Positions 8,772 through 18,986 of a DNA stretch of 37,179 nucleotides are shown here, piece after piece. This DNA is from Bacteroidia bacterium. Lineage in GTDB: Bacteria; Bacteroidota; Bacteroidia; Bacteroidales; Paludibacteraceae. The position numbers and the translations under genes were made by a program. The stretch's first letter is position 1. Every line of letters begins with the position of its first letter. Under the pieces are notes generated by a model, which saw only the letters and a list, made by a program, of their open reading frames with translations, was not told the DNA's origin and did not search any database. Location of the stretch: assembly GCA_009930305.1 (NCBI GenBank), contig RZYM01000017.1, positions 1-37,179 on the forward strand, in the 5' to 3' direction.

Positions 8772-8799
8772 TATATTTTAAAATATCAAATCATTTGAC

Positions 8800-8808
8800 T
8801 ACATTTGC
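8800..8808 (+). promoter_or_regulatory. -7 box of the tRNA-Ser promoter
   Basis: TACATTTGC is an exact TAnnTTTGC match 26 bases before the mature tRNA 5' end, in the 63-bp gap between mltG and the tRNA. Confidence 0.65.
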
Positions 8809-8834
8809 ACCCGCAATGGCGATAAAACCTGCAT

Positions 8835-8921
8835 GGAAGTGTGGGTGAGTGGCTGAAACCACCAGTTTGCTAAACTGACGTACGGGTAACCGTACCGGGG
8901 GTTCGAATCCCCCCGCTTCCG
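8835..8921 (+). tRNA. tRNA-Ser, anticodon GCU
   Basis: An 87-nt class II tRNA. The acceptor stem pairs GGAAGTG with CGCTTCC (one G-T pair), with discriminator G, as expected for serine. The anticodon loop TTGCTAA within CAGT/ACTG gives GCU, reading AGC and AGU codons. A long variable arm (GTACGGG/CCGTAC) and the T arm GGGGG-TTCGAAT-CCCCC are present. The CCA tail is not encoded. It has its own promoter box upstream and terminator downstream. Confidence 0.96.
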
Positions 8922-8928
8922 CATCAAG

Positions 8929-8963
8929 TCCCTTCAGAATATTCCGGAGGGATTTTTGTTTTT
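8929..8963 (+). terminator. Terminator of tRNA-Ser
   Basis: TCCCTTC (8929-8935) pairs with GGAGGGA (8946-8952), including one G-T pair, around a 10-base loop, followed by TTTTTGTTTTT. The hairpin overlaps the last codons of the convergent glycosyltransferase gene, an economical use of the 3' end. Confidence 0.8.
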
Positions 8964-10322
8964 ATTCAACTGTATACGAGCCATTATTTCTATGGTACGC
9001 AATTGATCCTTATATAAATTATTCTTGTTTAATTTGTCAATGTTGAGTGATGCATCTGAATTACCCTCCCAACGACGACACAAATACAATGAAGTATATA
9101 TTCTTCCTATTTTATACTCACGGCTGATTCTCAAGCCCATAGCATAATCTTCACCATAACTGGTATTTGGTAATTGTATGGAACGCAACAAAGGCGTATA
9201 AAATGCACGAGGCGCGCCTAAACCATTGATCCGCAAAGCATTATTATGTCCATTCTCATTAGTCCATTCTTTGTGATCAATCAAACCCGGAGGCAATGGC
9301 TTCATATCAAAACTTGTAATGGTGTATGAACCGATTAACATTGCGCAATTTTGATCGTAAAACGCATCAATAATTGTTTGCAAAGTCTGCTGATCTTGAT
9401 ATACATCATCGCTATCAAGCTGGATGGCAAACTTACCACATTTTGCATTATTAATTCCACAATTCCAGCATCCACCAATACCCAAATCCAAACGTTCAGG
9501 TACTATATGCACTACTCTATTATCAGATTTCGCAAATTTCTCTATTATTTCGGAAGTCCCGTCTATAGAATTATTGTCAATAATCAATAAATTAAACGGA
9601 AAATTTGTGGTTTGACTCAATACAGAGTCAATTGCATCTGCTATGGTTTTATATCTGTTTTTAACAGGTATAATAACTGATGCTTGAGTTTCGAATTTTG
9701 CTTCATCAAACGAAATTTTCTTAAAATCTGCTGTCAGATATGCTCCTATTGATTTAAGATAGTTAGTACATGCTGATTCCATTTCGATTTGCACAATCCT
9801 ATTTTTGGGATCTACATAATCAAATTGTTTTTCTCCACCACTACATTTTTCTTCTTCAAATTCGGTGTACAAGAATTCGTTTAAATGAATAATTGGGAAA
9901 TTCTTCGCTATTTGCAGACGTAAATCGTATAGTGCTGCATATAAATAATCTGTAGCATTGGTTGTTTTTAAGGCATCAGCCGATAACAAAATTAAAGAGC
10001 CAAAATCGAAATCATCTCGCACACTGCCTAATTGATAATCGATTGTCGGTACAGCTTCTTTTTGATTTCCTTTTACACGATAATAATCGGAATACAACAT
10101 ACCTGCTCCTGTTGATGATGCTACATCAATCATTCTTTTTATAGCATTCTGACCTAAATCGAGAGCAGATTTTTTTGTATATACTATGGCATATCCATCA
10201 GGAGTATGTGTACGTATATAATCTATTGCATCATGATTTGTTACAGGTAATGGTAAAACATAAGTTTTATCAACTCCATCTATATTAAGATTATCAATTA
10301 AAGAGAAAAAACGTGCTTTCAT
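8934..10322 (-). CDS. Family 2 glycosyltransferase with extra N-terminal domain
   Basis: The C-terminal half (from about residue 214) is a standard GT-A family 2 transferase: [10 protein letters not shown] start, [12 protein letters not shown], and QLDSDD (DxD-type motif at 303-306) for metal and nucleotide-sugar binding. The first 200 residues form an additional domain containing [11 protein letters not shown] and [10 protein letters not shown], which itself resembles a degenerate GT2 fold without a clear DxD. No signal peptide or membrane helix is seen, so it probably acts on the cytoplasmic side. It lies 6 bp downstream of the large amidase-like gene and is probably co-transcribed. The acceptor and sugar cannot be told. 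Confidence 0.85.
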   Translation of the reverse strand: MKARFFSLIDNLNIDGVDKTYVLPLPVTNHDAIDYIRTHTPDGYAIVYTKKSALDLGQNAIKRMIDVASSTGAGMLYSDYYRVKGNQKEAVPTIDYQLGSVRDDFDFGSLILLSADALKTTNATDYLYAALYDLRLQIAKNFPIIHLNEFLYTEFEEEKCSGGEKQFDYVDPKNRIVQIEMESACTNYLKSIGAYLTADFKKISFDEAKFETQASVIIPVKNRYKTIADAIDSVLSQTTNFPFNLLIIDNNSIDGTSEIIEKFAKSDNRVVHIVPERLDLGIGGCWNCGINNAKCGKFAIQLDSDDVYQDQQTLQTIIDAFYDQNCAMLIGSYTITSFDMKPLPPGLIDHKEWTNENGHNNALRINGLGAPRAFYTPLLRSIQLPNTSYGEDYAMGLRISREYKIGRIYTSLYLCRRWEGNSDASLNIDKLNKNNLYKDQLRTIEIMARIQLNKNKNPSGIF

Positions 10323-10328
10323 ATATTA

Positions 10329-12986
10329 TTAATAATTCAAAAATAAACGCATTATTTCCGTACGTTGCGAATCGGATGTTAAAGCTTCAATAGGGAATCC
10401 GGCAGCAACTACTTTATAGTTGCGATTAAAACCTAATGCTGCTGAAACTTTATTTTCGTCATAACGAAGCAAGACTTCTGCTATTTTATCCATCTGCTGG
10501 AGTGCATCAACATTCTGTAAGAAATATTGTCTAGCATTAGCTTGCATTTGGAGTGTAAAAATACTTTCATTGTTTGGAGTAACTATTACTCCATTTGTAC
10601 TCGCCCATGGAGCACGTAATTTATAACGCAATGCCTTTTCTGTGAACAAGCATGATTCTGTTCCTATATATGCACCTGTTATTATAATTTTCTTATTTGC
10701 TTTTTTAATATATTGAGTGAGCACCGATTGTAATTTATTGGGGTATAACTCGTAGCCGTCAATAGTTCTCTGCTTCCCCATAATAACATCAAGTACATCG
10801 TATCTTGATAGATTAATATTTCCATCCATAACAGCATCTTTACTAGATGACACAAATGAATAATTATTGTCGTATATGGCTTTACCATGAACATAAGCAT
10901 AATCAAAAGTATTACCGGCTATGACTTGTGTCTCATAATTTGATTTACTGGCACCAAAACCGGGATAATCATTACTTTGATATGATACTGATTTATCAAA
11001 CTCAATCTGACTTCCTGTATATGCTATATCGTACATATATGGGACTCCGAAATCACGATCATAAAGGAATCCGCCTTGCGAACCGCAATCAAAGGTTTGC
11101 GGACCTCCTACACGATCAAAACCATTAATAATCATAACAACACCATTAGATTTTGATTTGTGACATACTGATAATATTTCGGAAGGGAAACTCTCTCCAC
11201 CCTCGTTTGATGCAGTTACCTTAAAACTATAAATAGTATCAGGCATTATAGGTAAAGACATTGTGTTTGATTTGACTATTTGTCCATTATCGAAACTACC
11301 GTCGTTTTTACGAGTATATAATATATATCGAACAGGATATGCTGTTTCTTCCAAACTATCTGAAACAGGTTCCCAGCTTAAACTAACAGAGTCATCTTTT
11401 AATTCGGCACCAAAAGATTTTACCGGAAGCGGTTGCACAACATAACTTTGACCGTTTTGTTCTGCTAAAAATTTAAGAGTCCCTTTATATATCGATCTAG
11501 CTAACAAAAATTTAAATTGAGGCTGTAAGCCATACAACATATCTTGATAATTGAGATGCGAAAATAACTCGATTATTACAGATGGTACTGCCGGTACAAG
11601 TGTTTCTACATATTTTTGATGCCATATACCACGAGACGACCAATTTTTACATTTTGATCTTGATACATCATCAATGATTTGAGTACGTATTCTATCTGCC
11701 AAATCATGACCTGCCATTTTTGAATATCCTGAAGGATACACACTATCTGATGTACATACCAATAATGTTCCGACAACGCTATCAGCTCCGATTGTAAAGG
11801 CATCAGTATGAACAGCTAACACTGCGTCAATAGGAATTTTTAAGCCTGGGTATGAAGGATAAACAGGCGAACCTCCGGCTAAGAAATTAACCCATTTTGA
11901 ACGCGAATATATATCATCGTAATAATCGCTCTTATAACCCGGTTTTTGATCATACAAAATACTATCGGGCAAGCCTGCTTGTTGCAAATTATATCTTGCT
12001 GCCTCTGCAAATCGTGGATACCCATTACCAAAATGACTTATACCGCCACCTATTTTTACAGAATCAACACATAATGCATCATCTTTGCCAGACATAACGA
12101 AACTTACACGCACATCTTTATTAAAATACAAGCCATCCACATCTATCCATGTTCCGGCTCCCATGTTTGCATTAATCTGATAATTATTTATAACACCTGC
12201 ATGTTCAATTTTACAAAGTATTACTCCTGATGCCTTAGTTTCTTTTCCATACCATATTTTAATTCGGTAAGTTCCGGCTCTGTTTACAGTTCCGGTAAAC
12301 ACTGCGGTATCTGAAGATGTTTTTGTTTTGCTCAAATACAATTCTTCAATTTGTATGTCCCGTTCGCGAGGCATAAAAACCTGTGCACCCGAATTTTCTA
12401 ACATTGGTACTAAAAATGGAATTACGACTGAAGCTGTCAATAAATCTTCTACCGTACCAAACAAGCGTGGTCTTTGCCACTCCCAGCGATTCAGAGTATA
12501 ATTAAAATATAAACCATGACTATCCCACAAAGCAATATTTCTGTCGGTTAAGCCTTGTGTTGGAAATAACAATTGAGATTCTTTTTTTACAATAGATACC
12601 CCACTCTTATAATTGGGCATACGCGATTTATCAATCGGAAGATTCTTTCTAAAAGCGTTTGGGACAAACTCTTCAATATATTTGTTTCGCGAAATAATTG
12701 ACAATTCGTGTGATGCATATTCCTGAGGTAATTGGGCTCGCAAAGAATCATATACATCGGGGAGCATATCTTCTCTAAAAATAAGATTAGAAAATTCGTC
12801 TTCTAAGTACACTGTTAACTTATCTTTTGAAGCAACTGTTTTTGTAACTGTATATTCTTTTTTGCGAGTAACAATATTAGGTAAATAGCGGAATTTAGTA
12901 ATAACCGGTAATGCAGGTTTTGCTGCTAAAATGATCTCAGCAGCCATAAAAAGCAATACCAATATTGATAAACGTGCAGGTTTCAT
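10329..12986 (-). CDS. Secreted amidase_3-like protein with golvesin-like and fibronectin III domains
   Basis: An 885-residue exported protein (signal peptide about residues 1-22). An N-acetylmuramoyl-L-alanine amidase-like fold is split by an insert. DSHGLYF (H157) and AVHTDAF (H393) supply zinc-ligand histidines, and SVIIELFSHLN (E473) matches the amidase catalytic glutamate. The insert at about 225-312 resembles the golvesin/xanthan-lyase-type beta domain (GTYRIKIWY, GTWIDVDGLYF). A fibronectin III domain follows at about 520-610, then a C-terminal region of some 270 residues that I do not recognise. Bacteroidetes relatives are often labelled xanthan lyase; peptidoglycan remodelling at the cell surface is the more likely role. 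A near-consensus TACTTTTAC lies about 10 bases before the start. Confidence 0.75.
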   Translation of the reverse strand: MKPARLSILVLLFMAAEIILAAKPALPVITKFRYLPNIVTRKKEYTVTKTVASKDKLTVYLEDEFSNLIFREDMLPDVYDSLRAQLPQEYASHELSIISRNKYIEEFVPNAFRKNLPIDKSRMPNYKSGVSIVKKESQLLFPTQGLTDRNIALWDSHGLYFNYTLNRWEWQRPRLFGTVEDLLTASVVIPFLVPMLENSGAQVFMPRERDIQIEELYLSKTKTSSDTAVFTGTVNRAGTYRIKIWYGKETKASGVILCKIEHAGVINNYQINANMGAGTWIDVDGLYFNKDVRVSFVMSGKDDALCVDSVKIGGGISHFGNGYPRFAEAARYNLQQAGLPDSILYDQKPGYKSDYYDDIYSRSKWVNFLAGGSPVYPSYPGLKIPIDAVLAVHTDAFTIGADSVVGTLLVCTSDSVYPSGYSKMAGHDLADRIRTQIIDDVSRSKCKNWSSRGIWHQKYVETLVPAVPSVIIELFSHLNYQDMLYGLQPQFKFLLARSIYKGTLKFLAEQNGQSYVVQPLPVKSFGAELKDDSVSLSWEPVSDSLEETAYPVRYILYTRKNDGSFDNGQIVKSNTMSLPIMPDTIYSFKVTASNEGGESFPSEILSVCHKSKSNGVVMIINGFDRVGGPQTFDCGSQGGFLYDRDFGVPYMYDIAYTGSQIEFDKSVSYQSNDYPGFGASKSNYETQVIAGNTFDYAYVHGKAIYDNNYSFVSSSKDAVMDGNINLSRYDVLDVIMGKQRTIDGYELYPNKLQSVLTQYIKKANKKIIITGAYIGTESCLFTEKALRYKLRAPWASTNGVIVTPNNESIFTLQMQANARQYFLQNVDALQQMDKIAEVLLRYDENKVSAALGFNRNYKVVAAGFPIEALTSDSQRTEIMRLFLNY

Positions 12987-13089
12987 ATATCTCGTAAAAG
13001 TACATCATTTTTTATTCATTTCATAGTGATAAATTCAAAAAAACGCCTTAAATTGCATTCTAATTACAAACAATAATGGTGATACAATC

Positions 13090-13923
13090 ATGAAATTAAT
13101 TGCAGATAGTGGTTCGACCAAGACTTCTTGGGTACTAACAGAAAAGTCTAATATTATACAACAAATTACAACTGACGGGATCAATCCGTATTATCAAGAC
13201 GAAAATAAAATATGTGAAACTATTAATGAGCAATTATTCACTAAAATTGAAAGCATCAACATTGATGAAATATATTTTTATGGTGCAGGATGTGCATCTC
13301 CCGAAAAGAACAAAATGATTGCTGATGCCCTTGGAAGATTTTTTCCGACATCTGTCATCGCAATTAATTCTGATTTACTTGGTGCAGCCAGAAGTTTGTG
13401 CGGAAACAACGCAGGTATTGCTGCAATATTAGGAACAGGATCAAACTCATGTTTCTTTTCACAAGATGAGATTGTTAAGAATGTATCGCCTTTAGGTTTT
13501 ATTTTAGGTGATGAAGGGAGCGGTGCTGTACTTGGTAAAAAAATAATTGGAGATTTTTTGAAAAATCAAATGCCTAAAGACCTAAGTAGGTTATTTGCAA
13601 GCACTTATAATATTGATACAATGACTACACTAGACAGAGTCTATAAAAAGCCATTTCCAAACAGATATTTAGCATCCTTTGTTCCATTTATGTCTGAACA
13701 CAAAAGTAATAAATACGTCTACAATTTGATTTATGACAGTTTTACTGAATTTATTGTGAGGAATATAAAACAATACGATTATCAAAAATATCCTATACAT
13801 TTTACCGGTTCTGTGGCATATAATTTCAAAGAAATATTATCAGAAGTAGTTAGAAAGCAAAATATGAAACTTGGAAATATAACTCAGAACCCTATTGAAG
13901 GTTTAGTACAGTTTCATAAATAA
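13090..13923 (+). CDS. BadF/BadG-type ATPase, N-acetylglucosamine kinase-like
   Basis: The 277-residue product has the ASKHA sugar-kinase fold. MKLIADSGSTKTSW is the phosphate-1 loop, ILGTGSNSCFF the phosphate-2 loop, and ILGDEGSGAVLGKK the family's conserved glycine-rich segment. This matches the BadF/BadG/BcrA/BcrD group, whose members in this size range include N-acetylglucosamine kinases. The likely reaction is ATP-dependent phosphorylation of an amino sugar from cell-wall or glycan recycling, consistent with the divergent amidase neighbour. It ends tail-to-tail with the ABC exporter, 12 bp apart. Confidence 0.85.
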   Translation: MKLIADSGSTKTSWVLTEKSNIIQQITTDGINPYYQDENKICETINEQLFTKIESINIDEIYFYGAGCASPEKNKMIADALGRFFPTSVIAINSDLLGAARSLCGNNAGIAAILGTGSNSCFFSQDEIVKNVSPLGFILGDEGSGAVLGKKIIGDFLKNQMPKDLSRLFASTYNIDTMTTLDRVYKKPFPNRYLASFVPFMSEHKSNKYVYNLIYDSFTEFIVRNIKQYDYQKYPIHFTGSVAYNFKEILSEVVRKQNMKLGNITQNPIEGLVQFHK

Positions 13924-13935
13924 GAACAAAAGCAC

Positions 13936-15621
13936 TTACATTTTTATAACCTTGTCGCAATTATCTGCGATTTTTAAACGGTGAGTAACAAATATAACGG
14001 TTTTGTCTTTGGCAAAAATTCTCAAGTTTTTAATTATTTTGGCTTCTGTAAGTTCATCAACCGCAGAAGTAACCTCATCTAAAAGCAAGACACTTCCACC
14101 ACGTAATAACGAACGAGCAAGTCCTATACGTTGTGCTTGACCTTCGGATAAACCTTGACCGAATTCTTGCAAACTTGTATCTATACCTTGTGGCAAATCA
14201 AACACAAAATCGGCTGCTGCAACTCTTAGTACTTCTTCCATTTCTTTGTCGGTAGCATTTTCTTTTGCCATGCGAAGATTATCTCGAATAGTGCCTGAAA
14301 ATAGTGTATTTCCTTGAGGTACATAAGTAAAATTACAACGCGTTAAGGTAGAAACAGGTTCTGAACGATCCCCTTTTTTAAGTAATATTTTACCTTTTTT
14401 AGGTTCTAACAAAGCTAGCATCAAACGCATCACTGTGGTCTTTCCACAACCGGTTTCGCCTATTATTGCGGTAAATTCTCCTGCCTCAAAATGTAAATTA
14501 AGTGATTCTAAAACGGGTTCTTTATCGTATGCAAAAGACACATCTTCCAAATCAACAGATATGCCTTCTCCTAAATTTATTGGATCACCATTTTCTTCAG
14601 TCGACATGTCTTCCAATTCGAGTAAACGTTCTACGGCAGTATAAACATTAATAAAGCCGGGTATAATACCGATTAGGCCTGCAACCGGACCTTGAATCTT
14701 ATTTACTAATTGTAAAAATGCAGTTAAAGTACCAAAACTAATAGCACTTAATTTTAATTGATATACACCCCATAAAAATGCTACCATATAACCACCACTA
14801 AATCCGAAAGTAAAAACGCTACGAAGATTTAATGCAAATTTTGTTCTCTTTAATGTGATGAATTTTAAAAAGTCCTGAACATCACCTAATTGATTTAAAT
14901 TAGGTTCTTGATACTCTAATGTTTTAACCACAATTTGGTGTTGTACAGACTCTTGCAACATTGAATTCATATCACTTCCTATCTTTTTAAGTTGCATAGA
15001 ATACTTACGCATCTTAAAAACATATAATTTGCTAAACAAAAAGAATATTGGTGATACGCATAAAATAATCAATGCCAACACCTTATCTAAGTAAAACAGG
15101 AAAATAAAGGAAGCAATTAATTGTACAGATGTGATTACAAAAGACGGAAAGGAAGATACTAAAAAACCGACGACTTCTGATGCATCTTGTTTGATTCGAG
15201 TAAGTATATCGCCTGTATGAAATTTTTCTTGTTCGTACCACTTGCTGCGCAAAACAGTTGCAAACATTTTATATCGTACGCCATTCGAAACTTCAACACT
15301 AAATTTTGCGCCATAATAACCAACAAGATACTGAGCTGATATTTGAAATAAACTTAATACTACAAGAACAGATGCAATAAGCCAAAAATTGCCACTTTGA
15401 GTATTGGTAGCAATATCAATTATTGATTTGGTAAGCCAAATATAAAACAATCCAAGACCGACATTTAAAATACCCCATATTGTGAAAAATAAAATCTTCT
15501 TCTTGTATGGTGCAGATAAGTCATATATCCAACGAACAACTTTTTTCAGCTGTTTCATTGTCATTTTACTTATGACCTCTTCTTTGGTGTATTCTTTGCG
15601 ATCTATCTTGGCCATATACAA
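13936..15621 (-). CDS. ABC exporter, fused membrane and ATPase domains
   Basis: A 561-residue type I exporter half-transporter. The N-terminal half has about six membrane helices (for example residues 43-65 and 81-104). The ATPase domain carries Walker A GETGCGKTT (about residue 390), signature LSEGQAQRIGLARSLL (about 488), Walker B VLLLDEVTSAVD (about 515) and the H-loop FVTHRL (about 547). It has no C39 leader-peptidase domain. It starts 3 bp after a PqqD-like gene, itself 8 bp after an M16 protease, so all three are one operon. This context suggests export of a modified or processed peptide rather than a lipid or drug, but that is inference. Confidence 0.9.
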   Translation of the reverse strand: MYMAKIDRKEYTKEEVISKMTMKQLKKVVRWIYDLSAPYKKKILFFTIWGILNVGLGLFYIWLTKSIIDIATNTQSGNFWLIASVLVVLSLFQISAQYLVGYYGAKFSVEVSNGVRYKMFATVLRSKWYEQEKFHTGDILTRIKQDASEVVGFLVSSFPSFVITSVQLIASFIFLFYLDKVLALIILCVSPIFFLFSKLYVFKMRKYSMQLKKIGSDMNSMLQESVQHQIVVKTLEYQEPNLNQLGDVQDFLKFITLKRTKFALNLRSVFTFGFSGGYMVAFLWGVYQLKLSAISFGTLTAFLQLVNKIQGPVAGLIGIIPGFINVYTAVERLLELEDMSTEENGDPINLGEGISVDLEDVSFAYDKEPVLESLNLHFEAGEFTAIIGETGCGKTTVMRLMLALLEPKKGKILLKKGDRSEPVSTLTRCNFTYVPQGNTLFSGTIRDNLRMAKENATDKEMEEVLRVAAADFVFDLPQGIDTSLQEFGQGLSEGQAQRIGLARSLLRGGSVLLLDEVTSAVDELTEAKIIKNLRIFAKDKTVIFVTHRLKIADNCDKVIKM

Positions 15622-15624
15622 TAG

Positions 15625-15894
15625 CTACATATCTAAAACACCTGCATCATTCAATGTTTGAAGAAAAGACTTGGCATCTTGCAATGCTAAGTCTTTTGAA
15701 ACTTCATATTCTGATAGAAGCAGATCTGTTACAAGTTGTTCGGTAATGTTTTTTCCTTGCAAATTACGCCACAGATATGCTGCCGATTCGTTTAAACTTA
15801 TCATTTTTGAAAAATCGATATTATCAATTCCTTCAGCTAAAACAACATACTCATCGTCAATCTGATGAAGTTTAAATCCATCTTTTAATTTCAT
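15625..15894 (-). CDS. PqqD-family peptide-binding protein
   Basis: The 89-residue product has the PqqD winged-helix pattern: a short beta strand region (GFKLHQIDDEYVVL), then SLNESAAYLWRNLQGK, the hallmark LN-SAA-LW motif, and two C-terminal helices (LLLSEYEVS, SFLQTLNDAGVL). PqqD-like proteins (RiPP recognition elements) bind leader peptides and deliver them to modifying enzymes. No radical-SAM or cyclase gene is present here, so the modifying partner may be elsewhere or absent. The gene is flanked within 8 bp on both sides by the M16 protease and the ABC exporter. Confidence 0.85.
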   Translation of the reverse strand: MKLKDGFKLHQIDDEYVVLAEGIDNIDFSKMISLNESAAYLWRNLQGKNITEQLVTDLLLSEYEVSKDLALQDAKSFLQTLNDAGVLDM

Positions 15895-15902
15895 AGATAT
15901 AC

Positions 15903-18701
15903 TTATTTTGTACCTAACTGAATAATTTCTTTACGATTATTGAATTTCAAGATTTTAGCTGCAAGTTTTTGAATAGTTTTTGCATCTATTTTATCCAAGG
16001 TTTCTAAGTACTTATCATTCATATTAATACCGCTAATATACTGTTCAAGCATAATCTGTCTCCAATATTCGTTATCAATCTTGTTATCGATATATTTCTT
16101 AGTCATAAACTCTTTTACCTTTTGTAAATCTTGCTCACGAGGACCACTTTTAGCAATATTCTGAAACTCATTTTTTATAATAGGCAATAGCTTATCTATT
16201 TTTGTTGAATCGGTTGAGAACTGTATATTAGCTGTAAAACGATTCCAAGGAACTGCATCTAGATTAATCTTAGCGTATACTCCATAAGTACCACCCTCAT
16301 CTTCGCGAACTTTTTCGGTATATACTATATACAAAATCTGAGATAAAGCATCAGTAGCAATAATATTAGCTAAAGTGTATGGTATTTCACCGGTATATTG
16401 TAATATGGCAATGGTACTTGGATTAAGCATTTGCTTTTTATAATGAACCGTCTTATTACCTTTTACAGTTACAATACCGGCATCTTTAAATTGTTCTCTT
16501 GCAGAATTTGCTGGTAAAACAGCTATGTATTTTGTCAAAAATGATTTAATACTATCAGGTGATGCATTTCCCACTATAATAAAACGAAAATCGGCTGCAT
16601 TAGAATAACGTTGTTTTAAAATTTGCAATGCGCGCTCGTAATTAATATTCTTTACATCTGAAGCTTTAGTACGAGTTGTAAAGGGATGATTATTATATAA
16701 GACAGAACTTAATGAATCTTGCAATTCAATAATAGGATATGCATCCATATTCTGTAAATAAGCCTCTTTACGTGAAATATATGATTCGAAAGCATCTTTA
16801 TCGCTTCTAATATTTGTAAAATTCAAATATACCAATTGAAATAATGTTTCTATATCTTTAATAGATGAAGAACCTATAATAGCATCACTATAATCAATTA
16901 CTTCAATTTTTACAGAAACATTCTTACCGGCTAATACTTTCTTTAAATCTATAGCATTATATGAACCGAGCCCTCCTATTGATGCCAACTCATTTATTTG
17001 TTTTATAGTAATGGCATCTGATTTATTTTCGTACGAATATCCTCCTTTACTATATGCTGTAAATAACAACTCATCTTGTTTGTAAGTAGTTGGTCTGAAT
17101 TCAACTACAGCTCCATTAGACAAAACATAATTATATACAGAATCTTTGGTAATGCTTTCAGAAATTATTTTACCGGCTTGTGGTAATTCTTTAATAAGAG
17201 GTTCGTTTAATACAGCTTCTTGATATGGAGCTATTTCGGCTTTTGATATACTATCTAACAAATGTTTTACGTATGTTTCGTCAGGATAGTTTGCAGATAC
17301 TGTCTCGGGAGATGCTATCCACACCACAACTCCTTCGTCTTCTTGCTTTTGTAACATCTGATTTATTGCATCTAATGGCAACATTTGAGCAAACTGAGAA
17401 TAAATCTGATACTTCATATCAATAGAAAGGATTGGCTCTTTATCTTTAAAGTTACTTACGAGTTTTTGTACATAATATTCATTCTTCTGCTTGTCACGAT
17501 CATTAAATTCCTTTTCAAGATTCTTTAGCATATCAGCTTTTGCACGCTCGAATTCTGATGCAGTAATACCATATCTACGCAAACGCTCGTTTTCTATAAT
17601 TAGAGTTTTTAATGCTTTTGATGCATTATCTACTGATGTGGTTGCATCTAGTGTCCAAGCGTCTTTGGTCTTTGAAACTAAAAAATCACTATAATAAGAA
17701 CCGACTCTAGTGAATGGAGGATTGGCAGCTTGTTTTATTTCGTCTAATCTGGCATCCATTACCGCAGTTAATAATTCATTTACATAATCATTAATCACAT
17801 AAGCAGCGGTACTCTTCAAATTTTCAGGTAATACATCATGCTTATACGAAATCATTACCGATGTTATTGGAGATTCTTTATCTTTTGAGAATACGATTAT
17901 TGGTTCTGTATTTTTAGAAACAGGATAATAAATTCTTTCAGGTGCATTTTCAGGCACATCAGATGATGCAAAAATCTCCTTTATTTTAGCTTCAATTTGA
18001 TCTACATCTATATCTCCTACTACAATTATACCTTGTAAATCAGGACGATACCATGTATCATAATATGCGCGTAATGCTTCCGGTTTAAAATTACGAATAA
18101 CATCAATATTGCCAATAGGCATACAATCAGCGTATTTGTCGTTTGCGTATATTATAGGCAAAACTTTATCATACATACGCATCATAAAATTATCTCTAGT
18201 ACGCCATTCTTCTTCAATAACACCTCTTTCTTTGTCAATTTCGCTTGTTTCTAATGAGATTCCGTCTGACCAATCTCTCAAAATTGTAATTATACTATCA
18301 ACAATTCCTGTTCTAATTACAGGGACATCACACATAAAATATACGGTTTCATCGATACTTGTGTAGGCATTTAAATTTCCTCCAAATTGCACTCCAATGG
18401 TCTCTAAGTAATTAATCATTGCTTTACCCGGAAAATGTTTTGTGCCGTTAAATGCCATATGTTCCAAGAAATGAGCCAAACCGCGTTGGTCTTTTTGTTC
18501 CAAAATAGAACCTACATTCTGAGCTATATAAAAATCAGCTCTTTGTGGGACATAATTATTTCGACGTATATAATATGTTAAGCCATTATCAAGTTTTCCT
18601 ATTCGAACACTTGGATCTGTTGGTAATTGTGGAATGTCTTGAGCAGATACTGCAAATACAGTTATAAGCAGCAATGCAGATAAAATCAATGTTTTTTTCA
18701 T
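15903..18701 (-). CDS. Secreted M16-family zinc metalloprotease, PqqL-like
   Basis: A 932-residue pitrilysin-family protein with a signal peptide (residues 1-20), so periplasmic or exported. The inverted zinc motif HFLEH (H77, E80, H81) is intact, with the distal glutamate in the ERGVIEEEW segment near residue 160. Two tandem M16 modules, each an active and inactive half, fill the length, as in the PqqL group of about 930 residues. It probably degrades or matures peptides. It sits 7 bp after a small membrane-protein gene and 8 bp before the PqqD-like gene, in one operon ending with an ABC exporter. Confidence 0.93.
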   Translation of the reverse strand: MKKTLILSALLLITVFAVSAQDIPQLPTDPSVRIGKLDNGLTYYIRRNNYVPQRADFYIAQNVGSILEQKDQRGLAHFLEHMAFNGTKHFPGKAMINYLETIGVQFGGNLNAYTSIDETVYFMCDVPVIRTGIVDSIITILRDWSDGISLETSEIDKERGVIEEEWRTRDNFMMRMYDKVLPIIYANDKYADCMPIGNIDVIRNFKPEALRAYYDTWYRPDLQGIIVVGDIDVDQIEAKIKEIFASSDVPENAPERIYYPVSKNTEPIIVFSKDKESPITSVMISYKHDVLPENLKSTAAYVINDYVNELLTAVMDARLDEIKQAANPPFTRVGSYYSDFLVSKTKDAWTLDATTSVDNASKALKTLIIENERLRRYGITASEFERAKADMLKNLEKEFNDRDKQKNEYYVQKLVSNFKDKEPILSIDMKYQIYSQFAQMLPLDAINQMLQKQEDEGVVVWIASPETVSANYPDETYVKHLLDSISKAEIAPYQEAVLNEPLIKELPQAGKIISESITKDSVYNYVLSNGAVVEFRPTTYKQDELLFTAYSKGGYSYENKSDAITIKQINELASIGGLGSYNAIDLKKVLAGKNVSVKIEVIDYSDAIIGSSSIKDIETLFQLVYLNFTNIRSDKDAFESYISRKEAYLQNMDAYPIIELQDSLSSVLYNNHPFTTRTKASDVKNINYERALQILKQRYSNAADFRFIIVGNASPDSIKSFLTKYIAVLPANSAREQFKDAGIVTVKGNKTVHYKKQMLNPSTIAILQYTGEIPYTLANIIATDALSQILYIVYTEKVREDEGGTYGVYAKINLDAVPWNRFTANIQFSTDSTKIDKLLPIIKNEFQNIAKSGPREQDLQKVKEFMTKKYIDNKIDNEYWRQIMLEQYISGINMNDKYLETLDKIDAKTIQKLAAKILKFNNRKEIIQLGTK

Positions 18702-18708
18702 TTATATA

Positions 18709-18882
18709 TTATTTTGAATTAAATTGTTTTTTTAGTGACCAAGCAAAATAAACACATATTGCTAATAATAGCACTGTAACTAGTATATTACTTATTGAAC
18801 ATTCCGTAATACATACAAATATTGATGCTGCAAAACCGATTATGCTAATGATCAGCAAAATAATCATCATTGTTTTATTCAT
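18709..18882 (-). CDS. Small two-helix membrane protein heading the M16-PqqD-ABC operon
   Basis: A 57-residue ORF (start ATG at 18880-18882; an in-frame ATG at 18886-18888 would add two residues). Two hydrophobic segments (about residues 4-25 and 31-48) flank a short loop with CITECS. The C-terminus is basic (WSLKKQFNSK). The stop is only 7 bp before the M16 protease start and a good -7 box lies 67 bases upstream, so it appears to be the first gene of that operon. It matches no family I know. It could be a membrane accessory subunit; it has no recognisable leader motif that would mark it as the exported peptide. Confidence 0.65.
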   Translation of the reverse strand: MNKTMMIILLIISIIGFAASIFVCITECSISNILVTVLLLAICVYFAWSLKKQFNSK

Positions 18883-18948
18883 GGCCATTAAATTTATTTA
18901 TAATGTTTAAAATTAATATGATATGTAGTTCAAATACAAGCACAAATT

Positions 18949-18957
18949 GCAAATGTA
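18949..18957 (-). promoter_or_regulatory. -7 box of the small-protein/M16/PqqD/ABC operon
   Basis: TACATTTGC on the minus strand is an exact TAnnTTTGC match. It lies about 60 bases before the small membrane-protein gene, in the only sizeable gap upstream of the operon. Confidence 0.55.
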
Positions 18958-18986
18958 CAATATTAATTAAACATATAAAACAATTA

